The notes beneath the pieces are model-generated. The model saw nothing but the letters and a program-made list of their open reading frames with translations, had not been told where the DNA came from and did not search any database. DNA of 64,000 nt, from contig NC_134026.1 in NCBI RefSeq assembly GCF_964204645.1, positions 26,120,650 to 26,184,649 of the forward strand, written 5' to 3'. This stretch comes from Tubulanus polymorphus (lineage: Eukaryota > Nemertea > Palaeonemertea > Tubulaniformes > Tubulanidae). How positions within the stretch are numbered: the stretch's first letter is position 1; the number at the start of each line of letters is the position of its first letter. The position numbers and the translations under genes were made by a program. Below are positions 11,333 to 23,348 of this stretch, in pieces.

Positions 11333-14262
11333 ATGTTGTCATTTTGTGTGGGGCGGAACCTGATTTGTCGAACCAGATTGTATCCATCAGTTAGCAAGTT
11401 TAATCATCAGGGGTTTTCCAACAGACGTAAAAGTAGGAAAAAAATCTCAATGAAACCAGAACGACAGGAAAGCTTACCAGTAATCGCTGAAATCCAGTTC
11501 AATCAGTATAAAGATTCTCAAAATCCACTACGTGATAAAGGTAAACCTCCTGATGATTTCTTTCCTCATTTTTTATCATCTATAAAAACATTATAAACCA
11601 GGTAATACTTCTTCAGATATGGATGATATAGAAGTTGATTTGAAAGCTATTGATAAGAAATTGGAAACTCTGAAACTACTTCATGAATCCCGTCAAAGAA
11701 ATGTTGCCAGAGAACTACAGGAGAAATTACCCCAAGTATTACAAAAAGTTAATGATGCAATGAAGAAATCAGAGGATGATATGCCTGTTATCACCAAAAC
11801 AATGACGCGTGAGGAGTCAGAAGATAGATATCTCGATAGATATGGTTCAGCTGATCCTAGTGTTCCATTCAGTAATATTCCTTGTTCAGGTTGTGGTGCG
11901 ATTCTTCATTGTCAGGACCCGCATTATCCAGGATATCTTGCCAGTGAGAAGTTCCTACCTATAGCTGATGATGAGAAGCTGCTTAAAAAACAAATTTGCC
12001 AAAGATGTTTTGCGTTAAATGAATACAACCTTGCCCTAAATGTAGCAGTTAAACCAAGAGCATATGTTGAGATAGTTCAACAAATCAAAAATCTAAAAAC
12101 ATTGATTTTATTCATAGTTGATATGACTGATCTGCCGAATAGCGTCATAAAAAATCTGACTGATATCATAGGAGAAAACCATACAGTTTTTGTTGTTGGA
12201 AACAAAGTTGATTTATTGCCAAATGATGGTAAGCATTTCTTCGAACGTTTAAAGGAGACACTGTGTCAAAGTTGTGCTGATGCTGGACTTAATCATGATA
12301 AAATTGAACATGTGGCTTTATTAAGTGCAAAAACCGGATATGGAGTTGAGGAATTGATCAACAAAATGATATCACTGTGGGAGAAGAAAGGTAATCAGCT
12401 AATTTGCTATGGCAAAATAAATTAAATGGCATGGTCTTCAACTATGCTTTATGTTATAGGAGATGTCTATGTGATTGGAAGTACAAATGTTGGTAAATCA
12501 ACGCTATTCAACTCTCTTCTTGGATCAGATTATTGTAGTTCATCAGCTAGAGATCTTCTACATCGTGCAACTACTTCTGTTTGGCCAGGTAAACCTACCA
12601 TCGAAAATAATAACCCCAGTCCAGTTTCATGAAGCCAATCATAATTACGTTTGATATTTAAAGTACATGTAATTGAATGAGAAAGTTATCCCTAACAATT
12701 TGTACTAATTTTTGATATATAAATTTTGATTCATTTATTGCATCATTGCATCTATTTCAGGAACCACTCTCAGTTTGCTTAAATTCCCAATTTTTTCATA
12801 TAATAAATTTGATCTCTACAAACGTGGAATGCGGTTGAAAAATCAACGTCAATCTGCTCATGCTGAAGCAAAAGAGCGCATGGAACATAAAATTCTGCCG
12901 CAGCAAAGACAGGGGCGCTTTGGTAGAATTCTCTCAGGTAATGGAAGTATTTTGCAGTATTTTCTGTTGTTTGCGATCGAGGCTTTTTATGGTATTGTTC
13001 ATTTCTGATTGTAGGAAAAGTAGAAACTACATACGATTCAAGGCGAAGAGTGAAGAAGGGCACTTTCGGTGATCACTTGACATCTTCAGATTTAATATCG
13101 TATAAAATGAACTCCGAATCTGAATTAGAAGAATCTATATATGATATCGATGATTTAAGGGATGATTCTTATTTATTGCCTTATGAATTTATGGAGGAAA
13201 GATATCCTTGGAGTAAATGGTGTTATGATACCCCAGGACTTGTTAATCATGAGCAGGTAAGTTAAATACAATGTAACAATATTTTGTTTTCATGTATACC
13301 ACCGATACATGAACATTATCGATATTCTTATCTATTTCAGGTAATAAACTATCTGACACCGGATGAACTGTCCCATTTAGTCACTGGCACAAATCTTCTC
13401 ACTCCAAAAACGTTCAGGTTAAAACCAAAGATGGTTCTTCTTGTAGGTGGTCTAGGTAGAATTGAATATCTAGATGTAAGTATACAGAACATATATTCTA
13501 ATCTGAATACCAGTACGCAAAACAGTACATGAAAATTTTGTTTTCAGGGTGAGAGCAATATCTACTTGACAGTATTTTCTCCACTTCCTACTAAGTGTGC
13601 ATATAATATGGTGCAAGCAGATGATATATACAGAAAAGCTTCCAGAAATGGTGACTTTAAAGTAAGTGATTACAGTATAAGCCGCTTAATTCAAATCATT
13701 TGGGACCAACAAAATTTATCCGGTTTATAGGAAATCTGGATAAAAGTAATTTTCAAAATAGACTGCAAATAACGTCTGGATTAGACCAAATCCGGATTAA
13801 GCCGATCTGGATTAAGCGGGCTTGACTGTATAGATAACCGTTACTGTCTGCAATCTATACTAGAAGAAGATAGAAAGTGAGTGATTGTTCAATTTTGTAG
13901 ATCCCTTGTGCAGACCCTGGTAGATTACTATGGTTGCCATCGTTGGTTGGGAAAGAATTTACGATTATTGGAAAACATTGGAAGGAAAGTGCAGCTGATA
14001 TTGTCCTTTCATCTGCAGGTGGGTTAAAACATTTACGATTTCGACTAGCACAAAATAGCATCTTGTTTATTATATGTATATTATACGATTTGTTGTAGGC
14101 TGGGTATCAGTGACTCCAGGACCATCACAGAGTATTAGGATTCGAGCATATACACCAGGAAGCTTAGGTCTATCAGTCAGAACGCCTTCTATGTTACCAT
14201 ATGCTGTTAATTTTCGTGGCAAACGAATTACTAAAACACCCGAGTTTGAAATAATAAAATGA
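11333..14262 (+). CDS. NOA1: NOA1-type circularly permuted mitochondrial GTPase, 9 exons
   Basis: Exons 11333-11540, 11602-12390, 12460-12588, 12761-12937, 13015-13256, 13341-13475, 13548-13661, 13901-14018 and 14099-14262 give about 691 residues. The Arg/Ser-rich N-terminus looks like a mitochondrial presequence. A CxxC...CxxC zinc motif ([10 protein letters not shown] ... CQRC) follows. GTPase motifs come in permuted order: G4 NKVD and G5 SAK first, then the P-loop [10 protein letters not shown], then G3 DTPG, as in the YqeH/NOA1 class. NOA1 binds GTP and supports mitochondrial ribosome assembly and translation. A GTG at 11315 also opens this frame, but the ATG at 11333 is the better start. 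Exon 2 has two in-frame acceptors (11602 or 11617), differing by five residues. The stop codon overlaps an AATAAA. Confidence 0.93.
13673..13828. mobile_element. Short MITE with Tigger/pogo-like terminal inverted repeats in NOA1 intron 7
   Basis: The left end reads CAGTATAAGCCGCTTAATTC. The reverse complement of the right end reads CAGTCAAGCCCGCTTAATCC. Both ends are flanked by TA. Length is about 156 bp with no coding capacity. CAGT...CCGCTTA-type ends with a TA target duplication are typical of pogo/Tigger-derived miniature elements of the Tc1/mariner superfamily. The internal sequence has more degenerate ccggattaag/ttatccgg motifs. Confidence 0.65.
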
Positions 14263-15948
14263 TGAGATATAAGTCAATTGATCATATTTTGTTTATTTAA
14301 TATATTATGGTGGTTATGACCACTTCGAAGCATCTTCATTATCCAGAACAGCAACAATCGGCTACATGGACTCAAAGAGGACATTACATAGGCTGTTCTA
14401 CACGAATTGTATTGTATTTCATGGACGCCTAGTTAATACGTCCATAGATGGTCACTTCTACGGACTCAAACTTTTTTTAAGTCCATGCTTCTACAAAGCT
14501 CAGCATATATCTTAAATATGTATCTATATAAAGATTTAAAATGACGATTTTCCATGAAGAAATGTTATAAATGATGCTTCTAGCATAGATATTACAATAT
14601 TACAACTCTTTTGTTGAAGCTGGTTTTAAATCTACCATACACATAAAATGATCGATGTATATTGTATTTTTTATCGAATGAATTATGCATTTTACATCGC
14701 GGTTTTGAATGTTTCAATTCGAATAAATCAAAAGCTTTTAATTGGCCTTTCAGTAGAATCAGGAAAGTAATAATATCCATTAGAAAATCAGAATTTTAAA
14801 GAGTTCTAAAAAATACATAAACCTTAGGTCAACACCGCATAACGCGTCTGTCGGCTAAACAAGAGGAGTACCCTTACGCCGGAAACATTACGTTCAACAT
14901 TGTAACAATGAGGAAAAATGAAAAGACATTTAAGGAAGCGCTGTCTGACTTTACAAACGATACTGCTTTGCACGGAGTTAAATACATCCGACATTCCCCA
15001 AATATTACCTCGAGGTACGTAAGTATAAGAAAATATCAAATCGTTCTTCACAAGTCGTAAGATTTTATAAGTCAAATATTCGATATACAGTTGAACCTTG
15101 TCAATACGATTTTGTACGACAATTTAACTTTTGCCCACAAGATTCATATTGATGAGATGACTTGTATATATATATGTTTTTTCATCGCGCGTGTCACGAA
15201 TATCTCGTGATCGTTTGTAAATATATTGTCATGGTACTAAGAAATTAATTTTCTATGTGAAAAAAAATCGCACAGAAAAATGAATTTTATTTATTTTGTT
15301 TATCAGTTTTCTCGATTGTTGCCATTTTTCAGTCGTACAAAAAAAAAATTGTTATTTATGTTTATCAGCGCTAGCAAAAATTCACAAAAACTATGAAGTT
15401 TTGGTGCTAGTGACGTAGTGATGGATGTACTTAGTTGAGAAAATGATAACATCAATATGAATTATTTTTCTGTGTGATTTTGATTTTTTTTCATAGACAT
15501 TGCATTACCTTTGAAAATGTTTCTGTAAGCTACAAAATTATAGATATAACGAATAATTTTTCTGTGTGCTTTTTTTCAATCAGAAAATAATGTTTTTTGG
15601 AGCTACAAAAACGATTAATATACAATTGTCGACAGGATGCTGCCATAGCAGCAGATATGCATTTTTGTAGAAAAATCCGTTAGAAAACCAAAAACATGGA
15701 GCAAAAATTATTGTTCTTCGAGTTGAAAAGGTTTTTTTTAAATTTGACATACGTACGTATATATATATGGAAAATTAAATGAAGTTTGAAAATCTAGGTT
15801 AAAATGTTAAACGACGGGTATGTGATGGATATTTCATGTTTGTCATGTGATGTTTTTCAAAATAGTTTTTAGAGTAAATAATGAATGTGATAAAATACGA
15901 TAATAGTTTCAGGGGGCTTAATTAGCTGATTGAAACGTTCATTCGCGC
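14263..15948. other. Intergenic region between NOA1 and the DEG/ENaC gene
   Basis: AT-rich sequence without a supported gene. Near 15240-15600 the motif ATTTTTCTGTG(C/T) recurs, once inverted, suggesting an old degraded repeat. A tttcag at about 15907-15912 just before the channel ATG could be the acceptor of a 5' UTR intron. Short ORFs at 14592-14780 and 14824-15075 have no recognisable features. Confidence 0.4.
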
Positions 15949-18900
15949 ATGAATATCAGTCAATTATTCATGATCACATTAAGATATTTTATTACAGATT
16001 TCAAAAAGTTTATCACCTATTCGTCGACTATTCTTTTCTCATGTGTTAAAACGAAAAAATCTAGATTCTATGATATTGGTTTCAGATGCGTGTGGTTGTT
16101 GTTGTTTTTGGGTATGACTGGATTATTTATTTACCAGATAGATGACCGTATCGAACACTATTTTTCACGTCCAGTAACCGTCGATATAACTGTCGATGAT
16201 AACCGTGGTCAGATTCCGTTTCCAGCGGTTACTATTTGCAACACCAATACTTACAGGTAACTCAGAAGATCATGCGTGGTCTGCATGGTTCACCCATTTC
16301 ACCCATCAAAACATATGGCAGATGCTTTGAATATAACAAATAAAGACAATATGAGTTTAAAGGGTAACCTTGAGTTCGTTTTGATCTAGTGGGTTTTTAT
16401 TACCAGGAGCTCATTTTATGGCACACCAGAACCCATAACCGGCAGACGTCCAGTGCTCGGTATAAGACGTCTTCTATCTTGGTATGAAACTTGGAACCAC
16501 TCCAGATAGGTTGACCTGGGCTCCAACTGAAGGGTGGATTATTAGGGGTGATCTCTGGTTTCGCACCTTTCCTTGCCTTCCCGGTGAGTTGCCCTCTCGT
16601 CAAGACAGAATAGTTAAAACACGCAAATTTGCTTTTAGGATGCGTATTTCGTCAATGATTTCTGAACACCGAGGGTGGGACCCCGCATGTGGCATTTTTA
16701 TTTGACTGGCTGCTTTATCCGAATTATCCTTTTCATTATTGTGTGGACCTCGCAATTTGCCTGGACCTGCTGCTGTGCAAGAACCATAAGTCAATGGACG
16801 TTACGATAATTCACTTAATTGGATACGTATAGAGATACAATTATGATATTTAAATTTCCAGACTGTCAGATACATATGCGGATGGTACATACGAAGCTAT
16901 TGTTGATTTCTACAATCAAAATGGTACTTGGGGATCTCAGAATAATGAGACATCTACTGCAGATCATGAGAAAACGCCAATCGATGATATTGATATGAGG
17001 ACTCTTATATTGAAATATGGTCATCGTTTGAACGAAACTGTTAAACTGTTAGTCATGCGAACAATTTTTCTGTGCACATCGCATACGTTTTTCATTTTTG
17101 TTGATACTGTTCATTATCATTTTTCAGGGCTAAATTTCAATCTGATTACATATCAACTGCTAACTTAACATCGGTGTTAACTGACTACGGCCAATGTTTG
17201 GGATTTAACCACGATGACAGGAATGTGATTTACAGTCAGGGGACAGGTATATGATCAGGCAAGATAGGGTTTTTACTTGTTTTCAATTAATGTTTGATTG
17301 CATAACCTTATAACTACAGGAGCGGCATTTGGTTTAAAGTTATTGATAAACTTAGAAAATTACCAGAAGATGGAAGGTGAACACGATTCGGCTGGACTTG
17401 AGATACTTGTTCATAATAAGCGACAGGCAATACGTGTGGCAGATTTAGCCCTATCTGTTCCACCGTCCATGACCGCTATAATCGATATTAGAGCAAAACA
17501 GGTAACATTTCTACACTAAACATCCTTAATCAAAACGGTTGAAATAAGAATTGTTTGATTTGTTTCCAGACAACCGAACTACAGGAACCGTATGGGAAAT
17601 GCGTTAAAGGCGCTCAGACACAAAGTATGTGTCAGTATCATTGCTATATAAGAGTGACGTCATCAATATGTAACTGCTTGCCATTTTACGCCGAAAAGAA
17701 CCCTAGAAATCTGAAATATTGTACTCTGAAACAACATAGGGATTGCTACAAAAAGCATCAAGGTGGTTTTGCTAGAAGATTCTTGAAGCACAAATTCTCA
17801 TATGGATAAATCTTAAAATGTCTTTGTGAACGCGAATCAATTTTCTTTCTAGCAAAAATCAGGCAGAATCCAAAAATATGTGGTGTAGATGAGTGTCCAC
17901 CACCGTGTCAACAACTAACGTACGATTCGCGCATCAGTTACACATCCTTGTCAGAGTACGTGGCGCGGAAAATGTTATTGAAGGAAAAACGTGACCAGAA
18001 CATGGTTGATGACTACAAAAAAGCAAGAGAAACCCAACACAAAACCGATCCCTCAATCGCAGCTGAAGACTATAAAAGTGTTCATCATTTCATCATTAGA
18101 TTTAGGAAATTACGCAATGTGATTCAAGAGTTGGCAACGTTCTACAAAAACAAAGATGTACGCGTTGTCAACGATTACATCACCGTGTTCGACAAGCTCT
18201 ATTCTTACCACGATTGGCAGCAACTGATGATAACGAAGTATTTAGAGATTACTAATGTTGACAAAATAGACGGCCTAATTTTTCCGGGTTTGAGAAACTT
18301 TAAAACGGCTCTCGAGGTTACTTTACAAGCTGATTCTCAAATTGTCAACGCATCCATCCTGAATAATTCTTTTTCGACGTTTTCGTTTGAAAATGCGCTT
18401 TATGATTTAAGTGCCATATTTCGTGATATAAGCAATGTGATGAGAACTGCTAAGTCGGTATTTCAATCTGTTGATTCAGATTTACAAAGAGAAGCAGACA
18501 TCGAAAGAGACATTGATCGGAACCACCCAATACCGTCAGCTTATTATTTTACACGTCTTAGCACAATTCGAGACACTAAGAATGAATTTTTACTTTCTTG
18601 TGACAAACTAATTTTTGCATGCGAAAATTCTAGACGGAAATTAGTCCAATTCGGGAATAGCAAATTGAAACAAGATTGGGATAGTTTTGGGAAATCGAGT
18701 TCAATTTTTAAATTTCGTCACCTTATTCATAACACGGAGGAGGCTGCATCGAAGATTACCTGGGAACTGAAAAAAGTAGCCGATGACGTCGAACAAGCGA
18801 AGAATCTTTTGAAGTCTTATCGAGCTCCTTTAGAGGCTGCTTTCAAAAAATATTTCATACCTATATTCAAAAATACGGTACCAAAATCCGATAACAGATT

Positions 18901-19885
18901 TATGGCGAACGGTAATGAAATTGTGCCTATTTGGAATAATATCGTTAGAATTACAAATAAAACCAGAGCAATAGATTTAGACCTCATGAGAAAATTGAAA
19001 TCACATATTAATCGAAACTCAGTTAAGTCTGTTACTGAAGTGAGTGTTTTGATCGATGCCAACAGGAAAATTCTCGAGAAATTTATATTTTACGTATCAA
19101 AATTTGAGAACTCTGTTACACAAACTCTTACATTTCTGACTAACCTAAACCTGCGTATCGCACAAGCGTATGACTATATCAAAAGAGATATCATGATCAA
19201 GCATTACACGAACAGTGATGCTTATAAGAATTTAACCACAATAATACATAGATTTGCAAAATTAAAAGCTGACAGCCGTGATTTTTCCCATATTGCTGAA
19301 AAATATGAAAAGGAATGCATTGAAATGAAATCAGGATGGTTTAGATTCTCCTCTTACATCGAACAATACAAGAAGAGCATACATATTGGAAAACAGTTTT
19401 TAGTGTAAGTACGGTATAAATGCCATTTTATTGATCATTGAAAATTAGTTAGAATAATTAATCACTGATTGATCACATATTCAAGGTAATTCTTGCTTCT
19501 TTCATAGTGACAACTATGTCTACGTCAACGTATTCTTCCGCACATTAAGTTTAGAGACATTAGACAAATCAGAAGGATACTTGTGGTTTTCGCTAGTATG
19601 TAAGTATCACTTCGAATGACTCGATTTGACTGGACAATGATCTATTCAGTCGTACGTATCGTCTCATTTTCAGCTGACATTGGAGGATCAGCCGGTCTGT
19701 ATTTAGGCGCATCGATACTAGCTATTGCCGAGGTTTTCTGGTTCTTTGGGTCGCAGTTCGTGTACAGCCTGAAACGGATGGCAAATAATAACGTACATGC
19801 GTCCAAAGATACAAAAAAAACTAAGAATGATGAGTCAGAGATGAAAGAAAGTAATGATGAAATTCTAGAAACATACATGTTATGA
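15949..19885 (+). CDS. DEG/ENaC/ASIC-family sodium channel subunit with ~480-residue extracellular insertion
   Basis: Eight exons (15949-16256, 16862-17047, 17128-17246, 17320-17501, 17570-17762, 17853-19404, 19508-19599, 19674-19885) sum to 2,844 nt, 947 residues; family members are usually about 500-700. Hallmarks in order: TM1 (about residues 42-62), FPAVTICNTN after TM1, the Cys-rich ectodomain core (YGKC, MCQYHC, CNC, ICGVDECPPPC), the palm strand NYVYVNVFF, and TM2 with DIGGSAGLYLGASI, containing the G-A-S selectivity filter. Between the Cys-rich core and the last palm strand lies a helix-rich insertion (about residues 360-845), all in exon 6, with several N-glycosylation sequons and few cysteines. 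The N-terminal His-Gly gating motif is absent at the expected site (SSTILF). Likely a trimeric plasma-membrane cation channel; ligand unknown. AATAAA at 20067. Confidence 0.9.
16270..16860. other. Intron 1 of the DEG/ENaC gene, with a GC-richer segment
   Basis: The longest intron of this gene. Bases about 16370-16800 are noticeably richer in G+C than the flanks and carry open frames on both strands without recognisable domains. It may be an old inserted repeat, but I found no terminal repeats or target duplication. Confidence 0.3.
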
Positions 19886-20938
19886 TGGTAGAATAGCCAC
19901 ACTCAGACGTGGAGAACATATGATTTTATATATATATATATATATAAGTTTAAAACTCACTATGATACAGAATCTAAAAGATTAAAATCGAATCTTTGCT
20001 AGATCATCGTTAGGTGATGATTACTGATGACTCGAACGTCGTGCATTTTGATTTAAATTCTTGATAAATAAAACTCGATTTTTAAAATTCTGTAAATAGT
20101 GGGTTCGAAACTTATTATATCAAGACTTTGAATGCGGCAATTTCATGTTTAAACATCATTCACCGATCGAAATCAATGTTCGATATAATAATGTGATTTC
20201 ATTTTCTCTAATAGATCTATCAAAACGCGCGTAATCTGCGGTAGAATCTTTCTCAATCGGTAAAGCCCTGTCAAACTCCAGTTCAGGATTCCAGACATCT
20301 CAAGAAAGATGGTTTAAAAAGCTTAAATTCACTGATTGTACATATTTCACTATATTCTATATTTCTTTAATGTTTAAATGTCTGCGCGTGATTACTCATT
20401 GTTCTTTGAGACAGTTCGTCTATGTTATGTGTTCAAATACTGTTTTATTTTTCGTTGTCATTGTCACTACTCGTCACCTTTATTTTTACATCAATTTCCA
20501 TGTTCCTATGTCTTGTTCCCAATGTATAGTATGTTTATAAACAGTTTCGGTGTAAAATATATACATGTATTCCAAGGAGTCGTTACTAGGCTTCGATCTG
20601 TTCTCGATTTCCGATCGGTGATATTCAAGGTAACGTGGAATTTACGTTACTAAAATGGAATAGTTCGAACGATGCATCTCCATAATTTTCTTCATTTTTG
20701 AGAATTGAGAACAAGCGACCTGACCGGGTGAAGCAATTTGTTGTTTTAAAATCTGAGAGAAGCCTTTAATGGTGCAATAGATACATGAAATCCCAATGAC
20801 GAAGTGATTATACATGTAATATCTACAAAGTTGGTAGAATATACTCGTAGTTTCCAATGATTAATGAAATATCAATCATTATATCAATCTCAATGACTAA
20901 TGACTCGAAGCGAAAAGCACATGGCAACAAACATGATT
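19886..20938. other. 3' UTR of the DEG/ENaC gene and spacer to the ShKT gene
   Basis: Contains a (TA)n tract at 19927-19946 and a plausible poly(A) signal AATAAA at 20067-20072 for the channel gene. The remainder shows only chance-length ORFs. Confidence 0.45.
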
Positions 20939-21421
20939 TCAACACGTTCCGCAGCTTTTTCTACATAAAGCGTGTTTGTATTTATAGCTTCTACAAATAC
21001 CAGCGCGACTGCATATGTTAGCTATGTCTCTGCATCTATCTGAAATTAATAAAGGAATATATGATTCTTTCTTCGAAATATAACATGAACATACGAGTAA
21101 ATCATTTAGCACACTTCTAATCTTATATTCATTCACTATTAAGTTAGAAAGTAAGAAGTACAAAAATAAAACTTGCATCTACGCAGTAATTCGTTTTCTT
21201 GATCTGAAACATATGTATATACATTATTTAAGTTGGAAACGATTCTTATTCGGAATAGTACATCTAAGTGGCAAATTTGAAACAAAGGTGCGCTTTAACG
21301 ACAAATATGAACTGAGTAATAACACTTGATAATTCCTACCTATTTGAGTCACTGCATTGATTGTGATGAATGCGACGAAAGCCAGTGCGTACGAAATATA
21401 TATCAGTTTAAGAAGTGACAT
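20939..21421 (-). CDS. Small secreted single-domain ShKT peptide, 2 exons
   Basis: Exon 1 (21421-21340) encodes a hydrophobic signal peptide beginning MSLLKLIYISYALAF. Exon 2 (21039-20939) encodes a mature part of about 33 residues, then a stop. Joined length is 183 nt, 60 residues, and the frame is continuous across a GT/AG intron. The mature part has six cysteines in the ShKT pattern, CxD...C...C...C..SCGTC, starting DRCRDIANIC. The ShKT fold occurs in sea-anemone potassium-channel blockers and also in many non-venom secreted proteins, often in tandem or fused to enzymes. A stand-alone domain is compatible with a peptide toxin, defence peptide or ordinary secreted regulator; sequence does not decide. 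An upstream in-frame ATG (21469) would add a second hydrophobic stretch and is less likely. Confidence 0.7.
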
Positions 21422-22005
21422 TTTCGGAACATACTGGATAATGAGAATAAAAAATGAAGAAACAATCATTGGCGATGAAGCGATGTCTAAATAACGAAAG
21501 CTTTAACAAGATGAACTTCCGTCCATGAGTTGATCATCCCCGGTGACAGCGTACATACGTTATTGAACAACACGACTGGTTGCACAGAACATCTGAAAAT
21601 AAATTTCTATTCTTTTCTATTCTATAAGTATATATATATATATATTCAGTGACTTACCATTATTGTAACTACAAAATTCTTAATTGTATTAGTTCCAATT
21701 TACGTTACGTGCATCTAAGCTACGATGTGTAAATGTTTTGCCCTATGCTGCAGTATTTTACGGCAACGACATCACCAATTATCGTCGTCTAGATGACACA
21801 TTTGGGTCGTCATCGTGTTGTTAATGTACTTACAGCCTGTTTGACTACTATTGTTTTTCAGTTATACAAGCATAAACTATTATGAAATAGATTTGACTAA
21901 TGGAGAGTCTCAAATTAAGTGTATTGTGTCTGATGGGACATAGTTTTGAATGAAGGAAGGACATATTGTCGAAGTTTATGGGCAAGCACATTTCGCGATA
22001 TCACA
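21422..22005. other. Upstream region of the ShKT gene
   Basis: Probable promoter side of the ShKT gene, with a short (TA)n run near 21630. No gene or repeat supported. Confidence 0.35.
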
Positions 22006-22356
22006 TCAATTTAATGGGATAGAACGTGTTGAAATTAAGGTGTTCTGGTACCAAGATGCTTCATGTACACCATTCATTTTCCAGTCCAAGGCGTTATAAA
22101 ATTCTATTTGGTAATAACAGTTGTTTGAATGGAATGACCTATTCTGCCTTTTGCCAAATATCTTCCGAAACCGGAGGTACCCGATCCTAGAGTGCATAGA
22201 CTCGCATTGGTGAAACCGAAGTTCGAGGCCGTCCTTAATGAAATATGTCCTCCGTATGTTTAAAACTGTTTCCCTCTGTCGATCTGACAAACATCCAGAA
22301 TGTGCTAGCACCTGAACAGGAATTCCAATCAAGCCAATAAAAAAATCCAGAAACAC
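22006..22356 (-). CDS. Possible orphan 116-residue secreted-protein ORF
   Basis: A single open frame starting MFLDFFIGLIGIPVQVLAHS looks like a signal peptide, with a likely cleavage before the first cysteine. The remaining 95 or so residues contain three cysteines and no recognised domain. No splice context or poly(A) evidence supports it, and it sits next to the 3' UTR of FAM193 on the same strand. It may be chance. Confidence 0.2.
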   Translation of the reverse strand: MFLDFFIGLIGIPVQVLAHSGCLSDRQRETVLNIRRTYFIKDGLELRFHQCESMHSRIGYLRFRKIFGKRQNRSFHSNNCYYQIEFYNALDWKMNGVHEASWYQNTLISTRSIPLN

Positions 22357-23348
22357 TTTAAAAGACGTAATCTAAATAAAAGGCAACATTATTTTAATAG
22401 TAATGGTGTTTACATGAAAAAATCACTTCTCACTATAACAGCAAACTCAATATTACACTAGCAACTAACAACTGAAACCAAGCCATGCCTGACACTATAT
22501 CGCATCTTACACACTGTTTGCATAGAATGGTAGAATGATCAATTCACAGTTCCATCCTTTATGTAGTCATTTCAGCTTCTTTTGAGTCCATCATAAAAAA
22601 GCGAGCAAGACATCAAAAGAAAGTTAAGTTAAAACATTCATCGCATACTACAGATTAGATATGGCCACATAGTGGAAAACGTCGACTCATCGTTTTAAAA
22701 CACAACTCTGACAAATAGATATAACAAGTTGCAATTTAAATTTGATTATGTTTTCAGTAAAAACTTCATATACCGGTACTTCAATGAAAGCCACTGCATT
22801 TCATCTTCCATACTGGACAAAATATTTTCATACATTGAGAATGCATATCATCATCACCTGGGACAAGTATCATTATAATATTCATAATCATATATTTCCA
22901 TTTCATAGTTTTAAAAGGTAATCACAACTGTATCCATAGAATTTACCATTCAAAAAGTGAAATATTATCAATATATTAAATCTCACGAATGAAGTATGGT
23001 ATGGAGGATATGCCACTCCAGGAGACAAATTCTTTCAATAAATTACGAGTAAAATCAATATTGAATTGAACATCCAGAATATCTCTTGTAGCTTGGAAGC
23101 TCCAAATAAAATGATCATAAGCACACATTCTCCCATATATACATTGTATCGAGTCAATTCTACAGTCTCTACATTAATTCATTAATTAATCATTGTTTCA
23201 TTAAATTCAATTCATCATTCATATCATTTCGCAATATCATTCAAGAGAGCAATATCGAGGCTTATTAATGTTCGGAAACATGCTGGTTATTTTCAGTCTA
23301 TGAGCTGTTCATTGTGTTGTAGCACAGATATTTCAGTTCCCACCGTTT
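22357..23348 (-). other. Probable 3' UTR of FAM193
   Basis: About 1 kb of AT-rich non-coding DNA directly downstream of the FAM193 stop codon at 23349. No other feature seen. The transcript end was not identified. Confidence 0.4.

Noticed and set aside
18817-19062. Minus-strand hydrophobic ORF within the DEG/ENaC insertion
   Set aside because: Reverse complement of a charged helical coding segment; an expected artefact.
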